This document shows, piece by piece, positions 51,653 through 61,962 of a stretch of DNA of 64,000 nucleotides. A program made the position numbers and the translations under genes. Each line of letters begins with the position of its first letter. Position 1 is the stretch's first letter. This DNA is from Marinoscillum furvescens DSM 4134 (GTDB lineage: Bacteria > Bacteroidota > Bacteroidia > Cytophagales > Cyclobacteriaceae): assembly GCF_003386095.1 (NCBI RefSeq), contig NZ_QREG01000019.1, positions 1-64,000 of the forward strand, in the 5' to 3' direction. The notes under the pieces were generated by a model. The model was not told the DNA's origin, did not search any database, and saw only the letters and a list, made by a program, of their open reading frames with translations.

Positions 51653-52740
51653 TGAATATGATGAAATTCCTTTGGTTAACATGTTTTGTAGGTGTTTTAA
51701 TGAGTTGCTCTCCTCACTCAGAAGGGTATGTAATTCAGGGTGTTGTATCTGATGTTCAAGATAGCACTATGCTCTATTTGGCAAAAAACAATGAAGACTT
51801 TGACAGTACGTTGGTTGTAGGAAATCGCTTTAGTTTTTCGGGTAAAATAGCTGAAGATTACGTGCAGATGGTAATTCATTCAAAGGATTACAAGTTGTTC
51901 AGGCCGCTATGGGTAGTAAATAGCCATATTACGATTGATGCAACAAATTCAACTTTTGGGAAAGCTACCATTAGCGGATCGAGAATCCAGGATCAAAGCA
52001 ATGAATATGAGGCATTTATTGCTCCTTACCGACATCAGATAGATAGTTTTATGACCATAGTTCGCAAATTGGATTCGGATAGTACTAGAGATCAATTAAA
52101 ACCCGTCTATGATTCACTAAAAGGAGTGGAAAATAAAGCTGGAAGGAATTTCATAGCCATGCATCCTAATTACGAATTAAGTGCATTTTTTCTAACGTTC
52201 TATAAAAATGAAGCACCAAAAGATTCAACTAAAGTTTTGTTTGAACACTTCGCTCCTCATGTGAAACAAACTGAATGGGGAAAAACCATTGCTGTTTTTC
52301 TTGAAAAATCAAAGAAGTTTGAGGTTGGAGACAAGGCTACAGATTTTTCTTTACCTACACTGGCCAATAAGACGGTAAACCTATCAGACTTTAAAGGAAA
52401 GTATGTATTATTGGAGTTTTGGGCTACCTGGTGCGGTCCATGTAGAAGGGAAAACCCAATACTAAGAAATGCTTACAGCCGATTTAAGGATCAGGGTTTT
52501 GAGATTCTTGGTGTAAACCTTGATGAAAAAAAGGATCATTGGGAATCAACTGTTCGGGAAGATTCTATTACCTGGACGACTGTTGGAGATCTTACAGGAA
52601 TGAATGGAGAGGTACCTATTACCTACAGTATCTACTATATTCCTCATAATTTATTGCTTGATAAGAATGGTGTGGTTGTAGCAAAGGACCTAAGGGGTAA
52701 CGCACTCCAAAATGAGCTGGAGAAAATTTTCGGTAGTTGA
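51652..52740 (+). CDS. TlpA-like thioredoxin lipoprotein with DUF4369-type N-domain
   Basis: 362 aa. A lipoprotein signal peptide ends at Cys19 (LMSC). Residues about 25-110 fit the DUF4369 beta domain common before TlpA/ResA domains in Bacteroidota. The redox domain follows from about residue 224, with the active site WATWCGPCRR (Cys261, Cys264) and cis-Pro region IYYIPHNLLLD. Such proteins reduce or isomerise disulphides in the periplasm. Here it lies between exporter genes and near peptides with six Cys, so disulphide handling of those peptides is a plausible role. Confidence 0.87.
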   Translation: MNMMKFLWLTCFVGVLMSCSPHSEGYVIQGVVSDVQDSTMLYLAKNNEDFDSTLVVGNRFSFSGKIAEDYVQMVIHSKDYKLFRPLWVVNSHITIDATNSTFGKATISGSRIQDQSNEYEAFIAPYRHQIDSFMTIVRKLDSDSTRDQLKPVYDSLKGVENKAGRNFIAMHPNYELSAFFLTFYKNEAPKDSTKVLFEHFAPHVKQTEWGKTIAVFLEKSKKFEVGDKATDFSLPTLANKTVNLSDFKGKYVLLEFWATWCGPCRRENPILRNAYSRFKDQGFEILGVNLDEKKDHWESTVREDSITWTTVGDLTGMNGEVPITYSIYYIPHNLLLDKNGVVVAKDLRGNALQNELEKIFGS

Positions 52741-52851
52741 TGCTATGGGTTAATATGAAAGCATAGCTCCAATAGGGCTTTAGCCTGGATCTATTAAAAA
52801 ATGAAAATGTCTAATATCCAAGCCGTCAAACCAAATAATTGAATCAATTAA

Positions 52852-55800
52852 ATGGTTGAATTTCTTATTAAGCGTCCCATAGCGGTTAGCATGGTATTTC
52901 TCTCGGTGCTGGTGCTGGGTGTGGTGGCTTTGGGTAAGCTACCAGTCTCGCTGATGCCTCCGATAGATATACCTGAGGTCACGGTGCAGGTATATGCTAA
53001 AAATACATCTGCTCGGGAGCTTGAAAAAACAGTAGTCAAGCCCCTGAGGCGTCAGTTGCTGCAAACATCTCATCTAAAAGATATCACCAGCGAGTCACGT
53101 AACGAGCAGGGGATTATCCACTTGCAATTTGACTATGGTACAGACATCAATTTTGCCTTCATAGAAGTCAATGAAAAGATAGATCAGGCGCTCAACTATC
53201 TGCCGCATACCATTGATCGTCCTCGAGCCATTAAGGCGAGCGCCACCGATATTCCTGTTTTTTACTTAAATCTCACGGTAAAGGATGGCAAAGAATATGA
53301 CCTTTCTGATGGTAAGGTGAAGGAGCGCAACCTTACCAGATTTAGAGAGTTGGGGCGATTTGCCGAGCAGGTCATCAGAAAACGCATTGAGCAACTGCCT
53401 GAAGTGGCTCTTGTGGACATGAGTGGCCGGATGTATTCTGACATACTCATCGTTCCTGATGAAGCCAGGATTAGGGCTCTGAATATTACAATGGGCGATA
53501 TCGAGCAAGTGATCAGAGATCACAATTTTAACCTGGGCAATCTTTTGATCCGTGATGGCCAATATGAATACAATGTTCAGGTGGATTCGGAAATTAATGA
53601 CATTCGGGACCTTGAGACCTTGCATATCAAGCGGGAAGGTCAAGTATATAGGCTTTCGGAACTTGCAGAAATAAGGGAGCAGCCTCGCAAAAGAAAGGGT
53701 TTGGTGACATTAAATGGGCAGGATGCGATCAGTATGGCTATTATTCAGCAAGGGGATGCCCAAATGCGTGAATTGAAGTCATCCTTAACTCGTTTGTTGG
53801 AAATATTTGAACGGGATTATCCGCATATTCAGTTTGAAATCAGTCAGGATCAAACGGCTCTATTGGATTTTTCCATTTCGAATTTGCAGCAGAGTTTGGC
53901 ATGGGGAATTGCGTTAGCTTTTGTTGTGATGTTTTTTTTTATGAAGGATTTTCGGTCTCCTTTCTTGATAGGGGTGAGTGTGCCGATAGCCGTACTTGGT
54001 ACACTTTTGAGTTTCCACCTCTGCGGAATCACCATCAATATCATTTCATTGTCGGGGCTGATTTTAGGGGTAGGAATGATGGTAGATAACTCCATCATTG
54101 TCATCGATAACATCACACAGTACCGTAATCGAGGTTTTGGTTTGCTGCAAGCGGCTGCAAAGGGTACGTCAGAGGTTTTTAGCCCTTTGTTGAGTTCTGT
54201 CCTTACCACTTGTGCGGTTTTTATACCCCTTATATTCTTAAGTGGAATCTCGGGAGCATTATTTTTTGACCAGGCCATGGCTGTTTCTTTGGGTCTGCTT
54301 ACTTCTCTTTTGGTTTCGGTCACTTTGTTACCAGTCTATTATGTTTTGTTTTATCGTAGGGAAAAAGAACTATGGCTTGATCGTAAACTGAAATCGATCA
54401 ATATGCTGAATTATGAAGGGCTCTATGAAATAGGATTTCGTTGGGTTATGAGGCATCAGCGGATTTCCTGGCTGTGTTTTTTAATTCTTTTGATGGGTGC
54501 TGTGTGGCTGTATCGGTACTTGCCGGTTAGTCAGTTACCTCCAGTACCCCAAAATGATTTTGTGCTAGACATTGACTGGAATGAACCGATTCATGTTGAT
54601 GAAAACCGAAGTAGACTAAGTAGATTGACCGCACGTTTTTCAGATAAAATCGATCAGGAGATCAGCCTTATCGGGGGGCAACAGTATCTTTTGCAGCACG
54701 TGGATCACTCTTCGTCAGAGGTAAGTGTCTATCTCATGTCCAAAAGTGCTGAGCGTGTGGCGGTGTTGAAGCAGGATTTATCCCAGTATCTCAAGAGTGA
54801 ATATCCGGAGGCCGTCTTTTCATTTAGAAACGATGTAAATTTATTTGAGACGATTTTTTCTGGGAAGGATTCACCATTGACGGCCAGGGTTTACCCTCCC
54901 GATGAGTTTAAGATGGGGGTTAGTGAGAGCCTCATATCTATTCATCAGGCCATTTCTCGGCAATATCCGTCCATCGATCCATTGAGTTGGCAAGAGCAAC
55001 ATGTACTGAGTGTTGACATGGATCGAGTCATGCTATATGATATCTCATTGGAGTCAGTCATCCGCACACTACGGAGCGCGTTTAATGAAAATGAAGTGTA
55101 CAAAATTACAACGGGCAATGAAGTTGTCCCTGTTATCTTAGGCCCGCAGGACGCTTTGGCCATGCATGAGGTGATCAATACCCTGCATGTAGCAAATAGA
55201 GCTGGTAAACTGTATCCGATGCGTGAACTGCTTACTAGTGAAGTAGCCGGGGATATGAAAACGCTTATAGCGGGAAAGGAGGGGGGATACTATCCTTTTC
55301 ACTTTGAGGTGGACGAAGAGGAGGCCACTGATATAATGGGTTATGTGGAGGGTGTTGTAAAGCAACATAACCTTTTTAGGGTGGACTTTGAAGGTTCGCT
55401 TTTTGACAATCAAGAGCTTGTTTATGAGATGCTGGCTGTGCTGTCCATTTCTCTACTGTTATTGTATTTCATACTGGCTGCACAGTTTGAGTCTATGGTT
55501 ATTCCTCTGATTGTACTTTTGGAAGTCCCCATCGATTTGGCTGGAGCCTTTTTGATGTTGTATCTGTTTGGAGCTGGTATTAACTTAATGTCTATGATAG
55601 GCCTGGTGGTAATGACCGGGATCATTATCAATGATTCCATTTTAAAGATAGATACCATCAATCAACTCAGATGGGGGGAAGGTATGCCACTTCTAAAAGC
55701 TCTACTAGTGGCAGGGCAACGAAGACTCAAGCCTATTTTGATGACCAGTATCACCACAGTGCTGGCTTTGCTACCGGTGCTTTTTTCTCAAGGAATGGGG

Positions 55801-55920
55801 GCTGACTTACAGAAGCCCCTGGCACTTGCAGTGACAGGGGGTATGGTTCTAGGTGTTTTTGTAAGCATGTATTTTATTCCGCTTTGTTATTTCTATTTGG
55901 TAAAGCTCTTTAAAGTATGA
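52852..55920 (+). CDS. RND efflux pump 1 (HAE1-like)
   Basis: 1022 aa with the usual twelve helices and two large periplasmic loops. The start VEFLIKRPIAVSMVFLSVLVLG is typical. The helix-4 region reads GLILGVGMMVDNSIIVIDN, so one of the paired Asp of classical HAE1 pumps is Asn; the remaining Asp can still carry protons. The helix-10 region reads GLVVMTGIIINDSILKIDTIN. It forms a tripartite pump with the adaptor at 50.6 kb and the TolC-like protein it overlaps by 4 bp. Substrate unknown; the gene context suggests peptides. Confidence 0.9.
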   Translation: MVEFLIKRPIAVSMVFLSVLVLGVVALGKLPVSLMPPIDIPEVTVQVYAKNTSARELEKTVVKPLRRQLLQTSHLKDITSESRNEQGIIHLQFDYGTDINFAFIEVNEKIDQALNYLPHTIDRPRAIKASATDIPVFYLNLTVKDGKEYDLSDGKVKERNLTRFRELGRFAEQVIRKRIEQLPEVALVDMSGRMYSDILIVPDEARIRALNITMGDIEQVIRDHNFNLGNLLIRDGQYEYNVQVDSEINDIRDLETLHIKREGQVYRLSELAEIREQPRKRKGLVTLNGQDAISMAIIQQGDAQMRELKSSLTRLLEIFERDYPHIQFEISQDQTALLDFSISNLQQSLAWGIALAFVVMFFFMKDFRSPFLIGVSVPIAVLGTLLSFHLCGITINIISLSGLILGVGMMVDNSIIVIDNITQYRNRGFGLLQAAAKGTSEVFSPLLSSVLTTCAVFIPLIFLSGISGALFFDQAMAVSLGLLTSLLVSVTLLPVYYVLFYRREKELWLDRKLKSINMLNYEGLYEIGFRWVMRHQRISWLCFLILLMGAVWLYRYLPVSQLPPVPQNDFVLDIDWNEPIHVDENRSRLSRLTARFSDKIDQEISLIGGQQYLLQHVDHSSSEVSVYLMSKSAERVAVLKQDLSQYLKSEYPEAVFSFRNDVNLFETIFSGKDSPLTARVYPPDEFKMGVSESLISIHQAISRQYPSIDPLSWQEQHVLSVDMDRVMLYDISLESVIRTLRSAFNENEVYKITTGNEVVPVILGPQDALAMHEVINTLHVANRAGKLYPMRELLTSEVAGDMKTLIAGKEGGYYPFHFEVDEEEATDIMGYVEGVVKQHNLFRVDFEGSLFDNQELVYEMLAVLSISLLLLYFILAAQFESMVIPLIVLLEVPIDLAGAFLMLYLFGAGINLMSMIGLVVMTGIIINDSILKIDTINQLRWGEGMPLLKALLVAGQRRLKPILMTSITTVLALLPVLFSQGMGADLQKPLALAVTGGMVLGVFVSMYFIPLCYFYLVKLFKV

Positions 55921-57464
55921 AGAAGAGAATGGTAAGCGAAAACTGGTCCATAGCTGATGCTGTATTTTCAGGTTCAAAAAGCGGCCTAAGTAAGTGGTTT
56001 TTTGTTTTGCTGGGAGTGTTAGCGCTAAATATTTCGGCTGTAAGCCAAGATACCTTGCGCATGGACTTGGATGAAGTGCTTGAGCTGGCAGGGAAGCAGT
56101 CTTTAGAGGCGTTTAAAGCGGAAAACGTTTACATGGCTAGTTACTGGGAGTACAAGGCTTTCAAATCCAGCTTGTTGCCTCAGGCTAGCTTGCGAGTTCG
56201 GCCGTTTACTTTCAATAGGGCGATGACGCAACGTTATGATATCAATCAGAATATTGAGGTTTTTCGCGAACAGCAGACCTTGAATTCTTATGCAAACCTT
56301 TCTGTGAATCAGAATATTGGAATAACGGGAGGTAAAGTTTATGTCGATTCGGATTTTAATCGCTTGCTAAACTTTAATGCTGACGGGTTGGAAACCTACA
56401 GTTTGACTCCTGTGAGAATAGGTGTGGTCCAGCCAATGTTTGCATTTAATGAGACCAAGTGGCTACATAAGCTTGAACCATTAAAATTTGAACATGCGCG
56501 CAAAGCGTTTATCCGAGAGCAACAAATAATTAATAGGACTGTGGTGGGGTTGTACTTTGATCTTCTCCTTGCTATCAAACGTAGTGAGATGGCTAAGAGC
56601 AATCTAAAGTCTGCGCAGGAACTTCATGATATCGGGCGTAAAAGATTTGCCCTCACCACGATTGACAAAGAGAGTCTGCTAAACCTGGAATTGTCCATGC
56701 AAAATGCTACCACTGATTTGGTGATGGCTAATAAGGAAATTGCCCGAGCCCGATTCAACTTGAGTTCTTTTCTGAGACTGGATCAGGCGGTTGTACTATT
56801 TCCTGAAATACCGGAGGAAACCTTAGGACTACAAATAGATGCAATGGAGGCGGTTGGTTATGCACTAGAGTCTAATCCAACCTTGCTCGAGTTGCGACGA
56901 ACCCGACTAGAGGCAGAGAGAGATCTTGAACGCACGGTGAAAGAGGGCAACCTGAACATAGACCTTACGGCGAGTTTTGGTTTGAACCAACAAGCTGACG
57001 ACCCCAGCCAACTCTACACGGACATGCTAGATCAGGAGATGGTGGCTATTGATGTGTCCATGCCTTTGCTGGATTGGGGGCAGAGAAAGGGCAGAAAAGA
57101 GATGGCACTGAGACGGAAAGAAGTGGCAGAGATTGAAATTACTCAGGCCAAGAGCGATTTTGAGCAAGAAGTTACCCTCCAGGCCATTGACTTTAACCTG
57201 CAAGAGCAACTAGTACGTACATCCAAAAAATCCGAAATTATTGCTCTTGAATCGTATCAGTTAACGGAGAGCAGATTTAGAACGGGTAATGCAGATGTAC
57301 TCACTTTAACGTCCGCTGTAAACGCCAGACAGAATGCTCAGGAGAATTATATCAATAACCTAAAACTGTACTGGCAGCACTACTATCGACTTCAGCAGTT
57401 GACACTATATGATTTCAGAAACCAGCGTCCATTGTCTGCGTCTTTTGAGGAATTTCACCCCTAA
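55917..57464 (+). CDS. TolC-like outer-membrane efflux protein
   Basis: 515 aa. The signal peptide ends near SAVSQD (about residue 44), after an unusually long N-terminal stretch; a start at the fifth codon (MVSENW) is also possible. Two OEP domains are visible, with long amphipathic helices (LLNLELSMQNATTDLVMANKEIARA; VTLQAIDFNLQEQLV) and TolC-type strands. It overlaps RND pump 1 by 4 bp and is followed six bases later by the signal peptidase gene. Confidence 0.88.
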   Translation: MKKRMVSENWSIADAVFSGSKSGLSKWFFVLLGVLALNISAVSQDTLRMDLDEVLELAGKQSLEAFKAENVYMASYWEYKAFKSSLLPQASLRVRPFTFNRAMTQRYDINQNIEVFREQQTLNSYANLSVNQNIGITGGKVYVDSDFNRLLNFNADGLETYSLTPVRIGVVQPMFAFNETKWLHKLEPLKFEHARKAFIREQQIINRTVVGLYFDLLLAIKRSEMAKSNLKSAQELHDIGRKRFALTTIDKESLLNLELSMQNATTDLVMANKEIARARFNLSSFLRLDQAVVLFPEIPEETLGLQIDAMEAVGYALESNPTLLELRRTRLEAERDLERTVKEGNLNIDLTASFGLNQQADDPSQLYTDMLDQEMVAIDVSMPLLDWGQRKGRKEMALRRKEVAEIEITQAKSDFEQEVTLQAIDFNLQEQLVRTSKKSEIIALESYQLTESRFRTGNADVLTLTSAVNARQNAQENYINNLKLYWQHYYRLQQLTLYDFRNQRPLSASFEEFHP

Positions 57465-57470
57465 ATACTT

Positions 57471-58694
57471 ATGGGAATATTAGAGTTAGTCAAAAGTCAA
57501 AAAAAAGCCAGTCAGAGGCTATCAAGCTATTTATGGTTATTGATGCTAATCGGTGTGTCAATTGCTGTAATTAGAGGTTTGGTCTGGATAGGTGTTTTGT
57601 TTGGAGCCGTGTTGCTTAGTGTCTATTTGTGGAAAAAAACAAAAAGGAAAGAGCATACTGCATTGGTTGGGCGTCTCTTTTCCGCAATTAGGTATTTCTA
57701 TGCCATTGTGACTGTGTTCATGGTAGGTATCTGTATGCGGTTGTTTTTTTTTGAAGTGTATGCCATTCCTAGTTCATCCATGGAGGCCACACTGGTACCT
57801 GGAGACAAAATAGTTGTCAATAAACTGGCCTATGGTCCTGTATTACCTCGTTCTCCGTTAGAGGTCCCGTGGGTTAACCTTTTCTTTTATCTGACAATGG
57901 ATAGTATCACAGAGTCAGATCGGAACTGGTGGGGGTATAGAAGATTGGCGGGGTTTACTGACATCAGTGAAGGAGATGTATTGGTTTTCACAAAAGGCGC
58001 TATGAATGAAACACCATTCATCAAGCGCTGCGTAGCTGGCCCTGGCAGGGAGTTGGTAGTAATCAACGCCATACCAGACCATTTTACAGGTGATGAAATA
58101 CACGGGACTTTGGTGCCTATGGATATCTGGACTCATGATGTCTCGGCAACAATGCACCGATTAGATTCTATAGGCATAAATTCTCGAAGGTCGGCCTTTT
58201 TGGGGGCACGAAAATCGAATGCTGCGTTGCAAGCTAGATTGCCAACTAATGCTATTGAGAGGGTTAGATCTTGGGGTGTAATTGATTCATTAAATGTAAA
58301 GCCTGAAGCGCAAGAACTCCGGTCTCGATATTTGCGAGCTATTGACTCCACCTGGACCATCTATAATTTTGGTCCTTTGCGCGTGCCTTACAGCGGGATG
58401 AAATTAAAGCTGAACGATAAGTTATTTTATACATATAAAGGGGTGATTCGCAAATTTGAAGGGGTGGATCTCCAGTATATGGATAACAGGTTTTTTGTGA
58501 ATGGTCAAGAGATATTTGAATATGAGTTCAAAGAAGACTATTATTTTATGATGGGAGATAACCGAGAGGATTCAAATGACTCCAGATACTCTCAATTTGT
58601 TCCAGAGAGAAATATACTTGGACGGGCAGATCGAATTTTGTTTTCCAATGATTGGCGAGGGGTTAATTGGAGACGTTTGTGGTTGAAATTGTAA
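57471..58694 (+). CDS. lepB: Type I signal peptidase, large form with insertion
   Basis: 407 aa. Membrane helices occupy residues about 20-55 and 74-95. The catalytic Ser103 is in IPSSSMEATLVPGDKI and the general-base Lys185 in TPFIKRCVAGPG. The C-terminal box MMGDNREDSNDSR is intact. About 130 residues between the Lys box and the C-terminal box are an insertion, as in other Bacteroidota LepB proteins. The gene lies inside the exporter operon rather than with housekeeping genes, so a dedicated role on the local peptides is likely but unproved. Confidence 0.88.
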   Translation: MGILELVKSQKKASQRLSSYLWLLMLIGVSIAVIRGLVWIGVLFGAVLLSVYLWKKTKRKEHTALVGRLFSAIRYFYAIVTVFMVGICMRLFFFEVYAIPSSSMEATLVPGDKIVVNKLAYGPVLPRSPLEVPWVNLFFYLTMDSITESDRNWWGYRRLAGFTDISEGDVLVFTKGAMNETPFIKRCVAGPGRELVVINAIPDHFTGDEIHGTLVPMDIWTHDVSATMHRLDSIGINSRRSAFLGARKSNAALQARLPTNAIERVRSWGVIDSLNVKPEAQELRSRYLRAIDSTWTIYNFGPLRVPYSGMKLKLNDKLFYTYKGVIRKFEGVDLQYMDNRFFVNGQEIFEYEFKEDYYFMMGDNREDSNDSRYSQFVPERNILGRADRILFSNDWRGVNWRRLWLKL

Positions 58695-58701
58695 GAAGAA
58701 A

Positions 58702-61700
58702 TTGGGGAATCGACCATATACATATCAAAAAAAGGCATTTACGGTTCTTATCGTTTTTGCTTGCCTGGTGTTGATAGGAATTAGTGTTTTGTCACGGCTT
58801 GATGTGCAGCTCACTCCATCAAATTCATTACCGAAGCTTTCAATTCAATTTTATTGGCCGAGTGCATCGGCCCGCATTATTGAAAAAGAAGTGACCGCCC
58901 CGCTGGAAGGTGTGCTAGCGGCTATGAAGGGGTTGAAATCAATTCGCTCGGTCACTAAACGGGGACACGGCAGGATTAATCTGGAGTTTAAAGAACAGGT
59001 TTCTATTGATGCCATGCGTTTTGAGGTGGCAAGTTTGGTCCGACAGGTTTACCCTGACTTGCCGGAAGATTTGAATTATCCAAGCATTTCTCTCAGTTCA
59101 TCAGGTCAACAACCCAAACCACTCTTAACTTATGCTCTTAGTGCTTCTGTAAGTTCCTATTTTATCAAGAAGTATGCAGATGATCATATTAGTTCATCCC
59201 TTTCAAATATAGATGGTGTTGGTGGTGTTCAGGTTTATGGAGCTACTCCTTTTTACTATCGTTTGACCTATAATGCCGACGAGCTGACTCGTTTGGGAAT
59301 TAGCATTGAGGATATATCAAAGGCATTACGGACTTACTTTGATATACGGTATCTAGGGCGTACCACTAGCGATGAGGGGTTAGAGTTTTCAGTAGCGATG
59401 AGCCAAAGACAAGGGGGGACTTTTGAGCTTTCACAAATTCCTGTCAAGTCAATCAACGGACGGTTAATTTATTTGAATCAATTAGCGGATTTGAAGTATG
59501 AAGAGAAGAGGGCAGATGCTTTTTATCGAGTGAACGGCCTAAATATGCTCAATATTGTCGTTTACCCTGAGGATGGTGTTAATAATCTGAAAGTGGCTGA
59601 TCAGGTAAGGGCACACATGTCAACAATGGTAAAAGAACTGCCAGAAGGGTACGGGCTTAGTCTTGTCTATGATGAAACTGAATATATAAAAGAAGAACTC
59701 CGAACGATCATTCAAAGATCCCTATTTTCAGTGCTGGTTTTGTTCATATTCGTACTACTGGTAAGTAGACAGCTAAAATACTTACTACTGATTTTCTTAA
59801 GCATAGTGAGCAACCTTGCTGTGGCGGTGGCTCTATATTATTTTCTCAGGTTGGAGATTCACCTTTATAGTATGGCAGGAATCACCATTTCTCTTGGGCT
59901 TATCATTGATACGAGCATTGTCATGATAGATCATCTACGAAATAAGGGAGACAAACGAGTGCTTGTAGCGATATTGGCTGCTACATTTACCACGCTTGGC
60001 GCCTTGTCAGCTGTTTTTCATATGAAGGAGAGTCAGCAAATAAACCTAATTGATTTTGCAGTAGTAATAGCTATTAATTTAACAGTATCCATCTCAATAG
60101 CATTGTTTTTTATACCAGCTCTGATGGAGAATATCCCCTTAAGCCGAAAAATTAGCCGACGATTGATTAAGAGGAAAAAAAAAGTAATCCTCTTTAATAA
60201 GCTTTACGGGAGATATATACTTTTTTTAAGACGTTTTCGATGGGGTTTAATTCTTGTCTTGATTTTTGCTTTCGGATTACCAATACATTGGTTGCCAGAT
60301 CATCAAAAGGAACAGACCTGGTGGAGCAATGTTTATAATGAAACTCTCGGTAGCGAATGGTACCAGAGCGAAGCGGCTCCTTTATTAGAAACATTGCTGG
60401 GAGGATCATTGAGGTTGTTTACCGAATATGTTTTCGAAAGCTCTTTTTATGCCGAGCCAGAGCGCACGACTTTGCATGTGAGAGGGAGTATGCCCAGGGG
60501 GTGTACCATACAGCAGTTGAACCAAGCTGTTATACGCATGGAAGACTTCATTAGCCAGTTTGATGAAGTAGATGTGTTTAATACATCTATCACTGATCCA
60601 CAAAATGCTCATATTGCTATCTATTTTAAGGAAGATCATGACAGATCAGGCTTTCCCTATGTGCTCAAGAGTCGACTAGAATCGAAAGCTATTTCATTGG
60701 GAGGCTTAGACTGGTCCGTATATGGGGTGGGTAGGGGATTTTCTAATGCGCTGGGGACTGGGTTTCGAAACAGCCGAATACAATTAGAAGGTTATGATTA
60801 CGAACATTTGCATGAAATAGCGACTACTTTGAAGAAGTCCTTGCTCACCAACCCCCGAATAAAGGAAGTGGATATCACTGAGCCGCGGAGTTGGGGTGCT
60901 GGTATTGATTCAGAGTATTACATGGAGTTTGATGAGGAACGTTTGGCTCTAAGAGAATTGAGTAAGACACATATTTATGGGTTTTTAAAGGCACGAGTAT
61001 CAGAAGTGACTTTTGGGCAGGTATATTTGGATGGGGCTTTACAGGAAGTGGTTATTCAGCCAGAAAACTTCAAGTACTTTGACGTTTGGAGCTTGAGAAA
61101 CACACCAGTACTAGAAAGAGAAAAGCTATTTAAGCTTAAAGAAATAGCGTCTCTGGAAAAACGTAATTCCGGTAATAACATACATAAACGAAATCAACAG
61201 TATCAGTTGCAGGTGGCTTATGATTTCATCGGGCCTGATTTGCTGGGTAAGAAAGTCAGAGACCAATATGTAGAGGATCTTCGATTAAAGTTGCCATTGG
61301 GATTTAGAGTTTTTATACCTACTTGGGGAGGGTGGAACAAAGATGATGAGAGTCAGTATTACCTCATCCTGTACATATTAGTTGTCATTTTTGTGGTTTG
61401 TTCTGTGCTTTTTGAGTCTCTTAGGCAACCATTTTCCATTCTCCTTATGATACCAGTTTCATTTATTGGGGTCTTCCTCACCTTTTATCTGTTTGACATC
61501 AATTTTGATCAAGGGGGTCTGGCAGCCTTTGTTATGGTGGCAGGTCTCTCAGTTAATTCTGGTGTCTATATCATTAATGACTTCAATTTGCTGAAAAAGG
61601 GCATGCCCTGTCCAGAACCTCGGGCTTATATCAAGGCTTTTAACCTAAAGTGTATACCCGTATTTTTAACCGTTTTATCCACTATCCTGGGGCTGGTACC

Positions 61701-61842
61701 GTTTATATGGCAGGGGCAAAATGAAGTATTTTGGTATGCCTTTGCCACTGGTACCATCGGAGGTTTGGTGTTTTCGTTGATTGCTGTGGTGTTTTACCTT
61801 CCATTGTTAATTAATAAAGTTGATTTCAGTCAAAAGAATTAA
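58702..61842 (+). CDS. RND efflux pump 2, divergent
   Basis: 1046 aa from a TTG start 7 bp after the signal peptidase stop codon. It follows RND layout (first helix about residues 13-31; porter motif SASARIIEKEVTAPLEGVLAAMKGLKSIRS), but key helices are changed: helix 4 reads GLIIDTSIVMIDH and helix 10 reads GLSVNSGVYIINDFN. It thus keeps one helix-4 Asp but differs from classical pumps around the relay site. It has no adaptor or outer-membrane gene of its own here and may share those of pump 1, or form a mixed trimer with it. Confidence 0.87.
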   Translation: MGNRPYTYQKKAFTVLIVFACLVLIGISVLSRLDVQLTPSNSLPKLSIQFYWPSASARIIEKEVTAPLEGVLAAMKGLKSIRSVTKRGHGRINLEFKEQVSIDAMRFEVASLVRQVYPDLPEDLNYPSISLSSSGQQPKPLLTYALSASVSSYFIKKYADDHISSSLSNIDGVGGVQVYGATPFYYRLTYNADELTRLGISIEDISKALRTYFDIRYLGRTTSDEGLEFSVAMSQRQGGTFELSQIPVKSINGRLIYLNQLADLKYEEKRADAFYRVNGLNMLNIVVYPEDGVNNLKVADQVRAHMSTMVKELPEGYGLSLVYDETEYIKEELRTIIQRSLFSVLVLFIFVLLVSRQLKYLLLIFLSIVSNLAVAVALYYFLRLEIHLYSMAGITISLGLIIDTSIVMIDHLRNKGDKRVLVAILAATFTTLGALSAVFHMKESQQINLIDFAVVIAINLTVSISIALFFIPALMENIPLSRKISRRLIKRKKKVILFNKLYGRYILFLRRFRWGLILVLIFAFGLPIHWLPDHQKEQTWWSNVYNETLGSEWYQSEAAPLLETLLGGSLRLFTEYVFESSFYAEPERTTLHVRGSMPRGCTIQQLNQAVIRMEDFISQFDEVDVFNTSITDPQNAHIAIYFKEDHDRSGFPYVLKSRLESKAISLGGLDWSVYGVGRGFSNALGTGFRNSRIQLEGYDYEHLHEIATTLKKSLLTNPRIKEVDITEPRSWGAGIDSEYYMEFDEERLALRELSKTHIYGFLKARVSEVTFGQVYLDGALQEVVIQPENFKYFDVWSLRNTPVLEREKLFKLKEIASLEKRNSGNNIHKRNQQYQLQVAYDFIGPDLLGKKVRDQYVEDLRLKLPLGFRVFIPTWGGWNKDDESQYYLILYILVVIFVVCSVLFESLRQPFSILLMIPVSFIGVFLTFYLFDINFDQGGLAAFVMVAGLSVNSGVYIINDFNLLKKGMPCPEPRAYIKAFNLKCIPVFLTVLSTILGLVPFIWQGQNEVFWYAFATGTIGGLVFSLIAVVFYLPLLINKVDFSQKN

Positions 61843-61962
61843 CTTTTTCTTCGTGACACGAATGATTCCTTTTTATTGAGCATTTCACCAGGACGGAAAG
61901 TGACTAAATACTTAATTTCCAAGTAATAAAATCCTACCGCTATAAAAAACAACAAATTAAAA

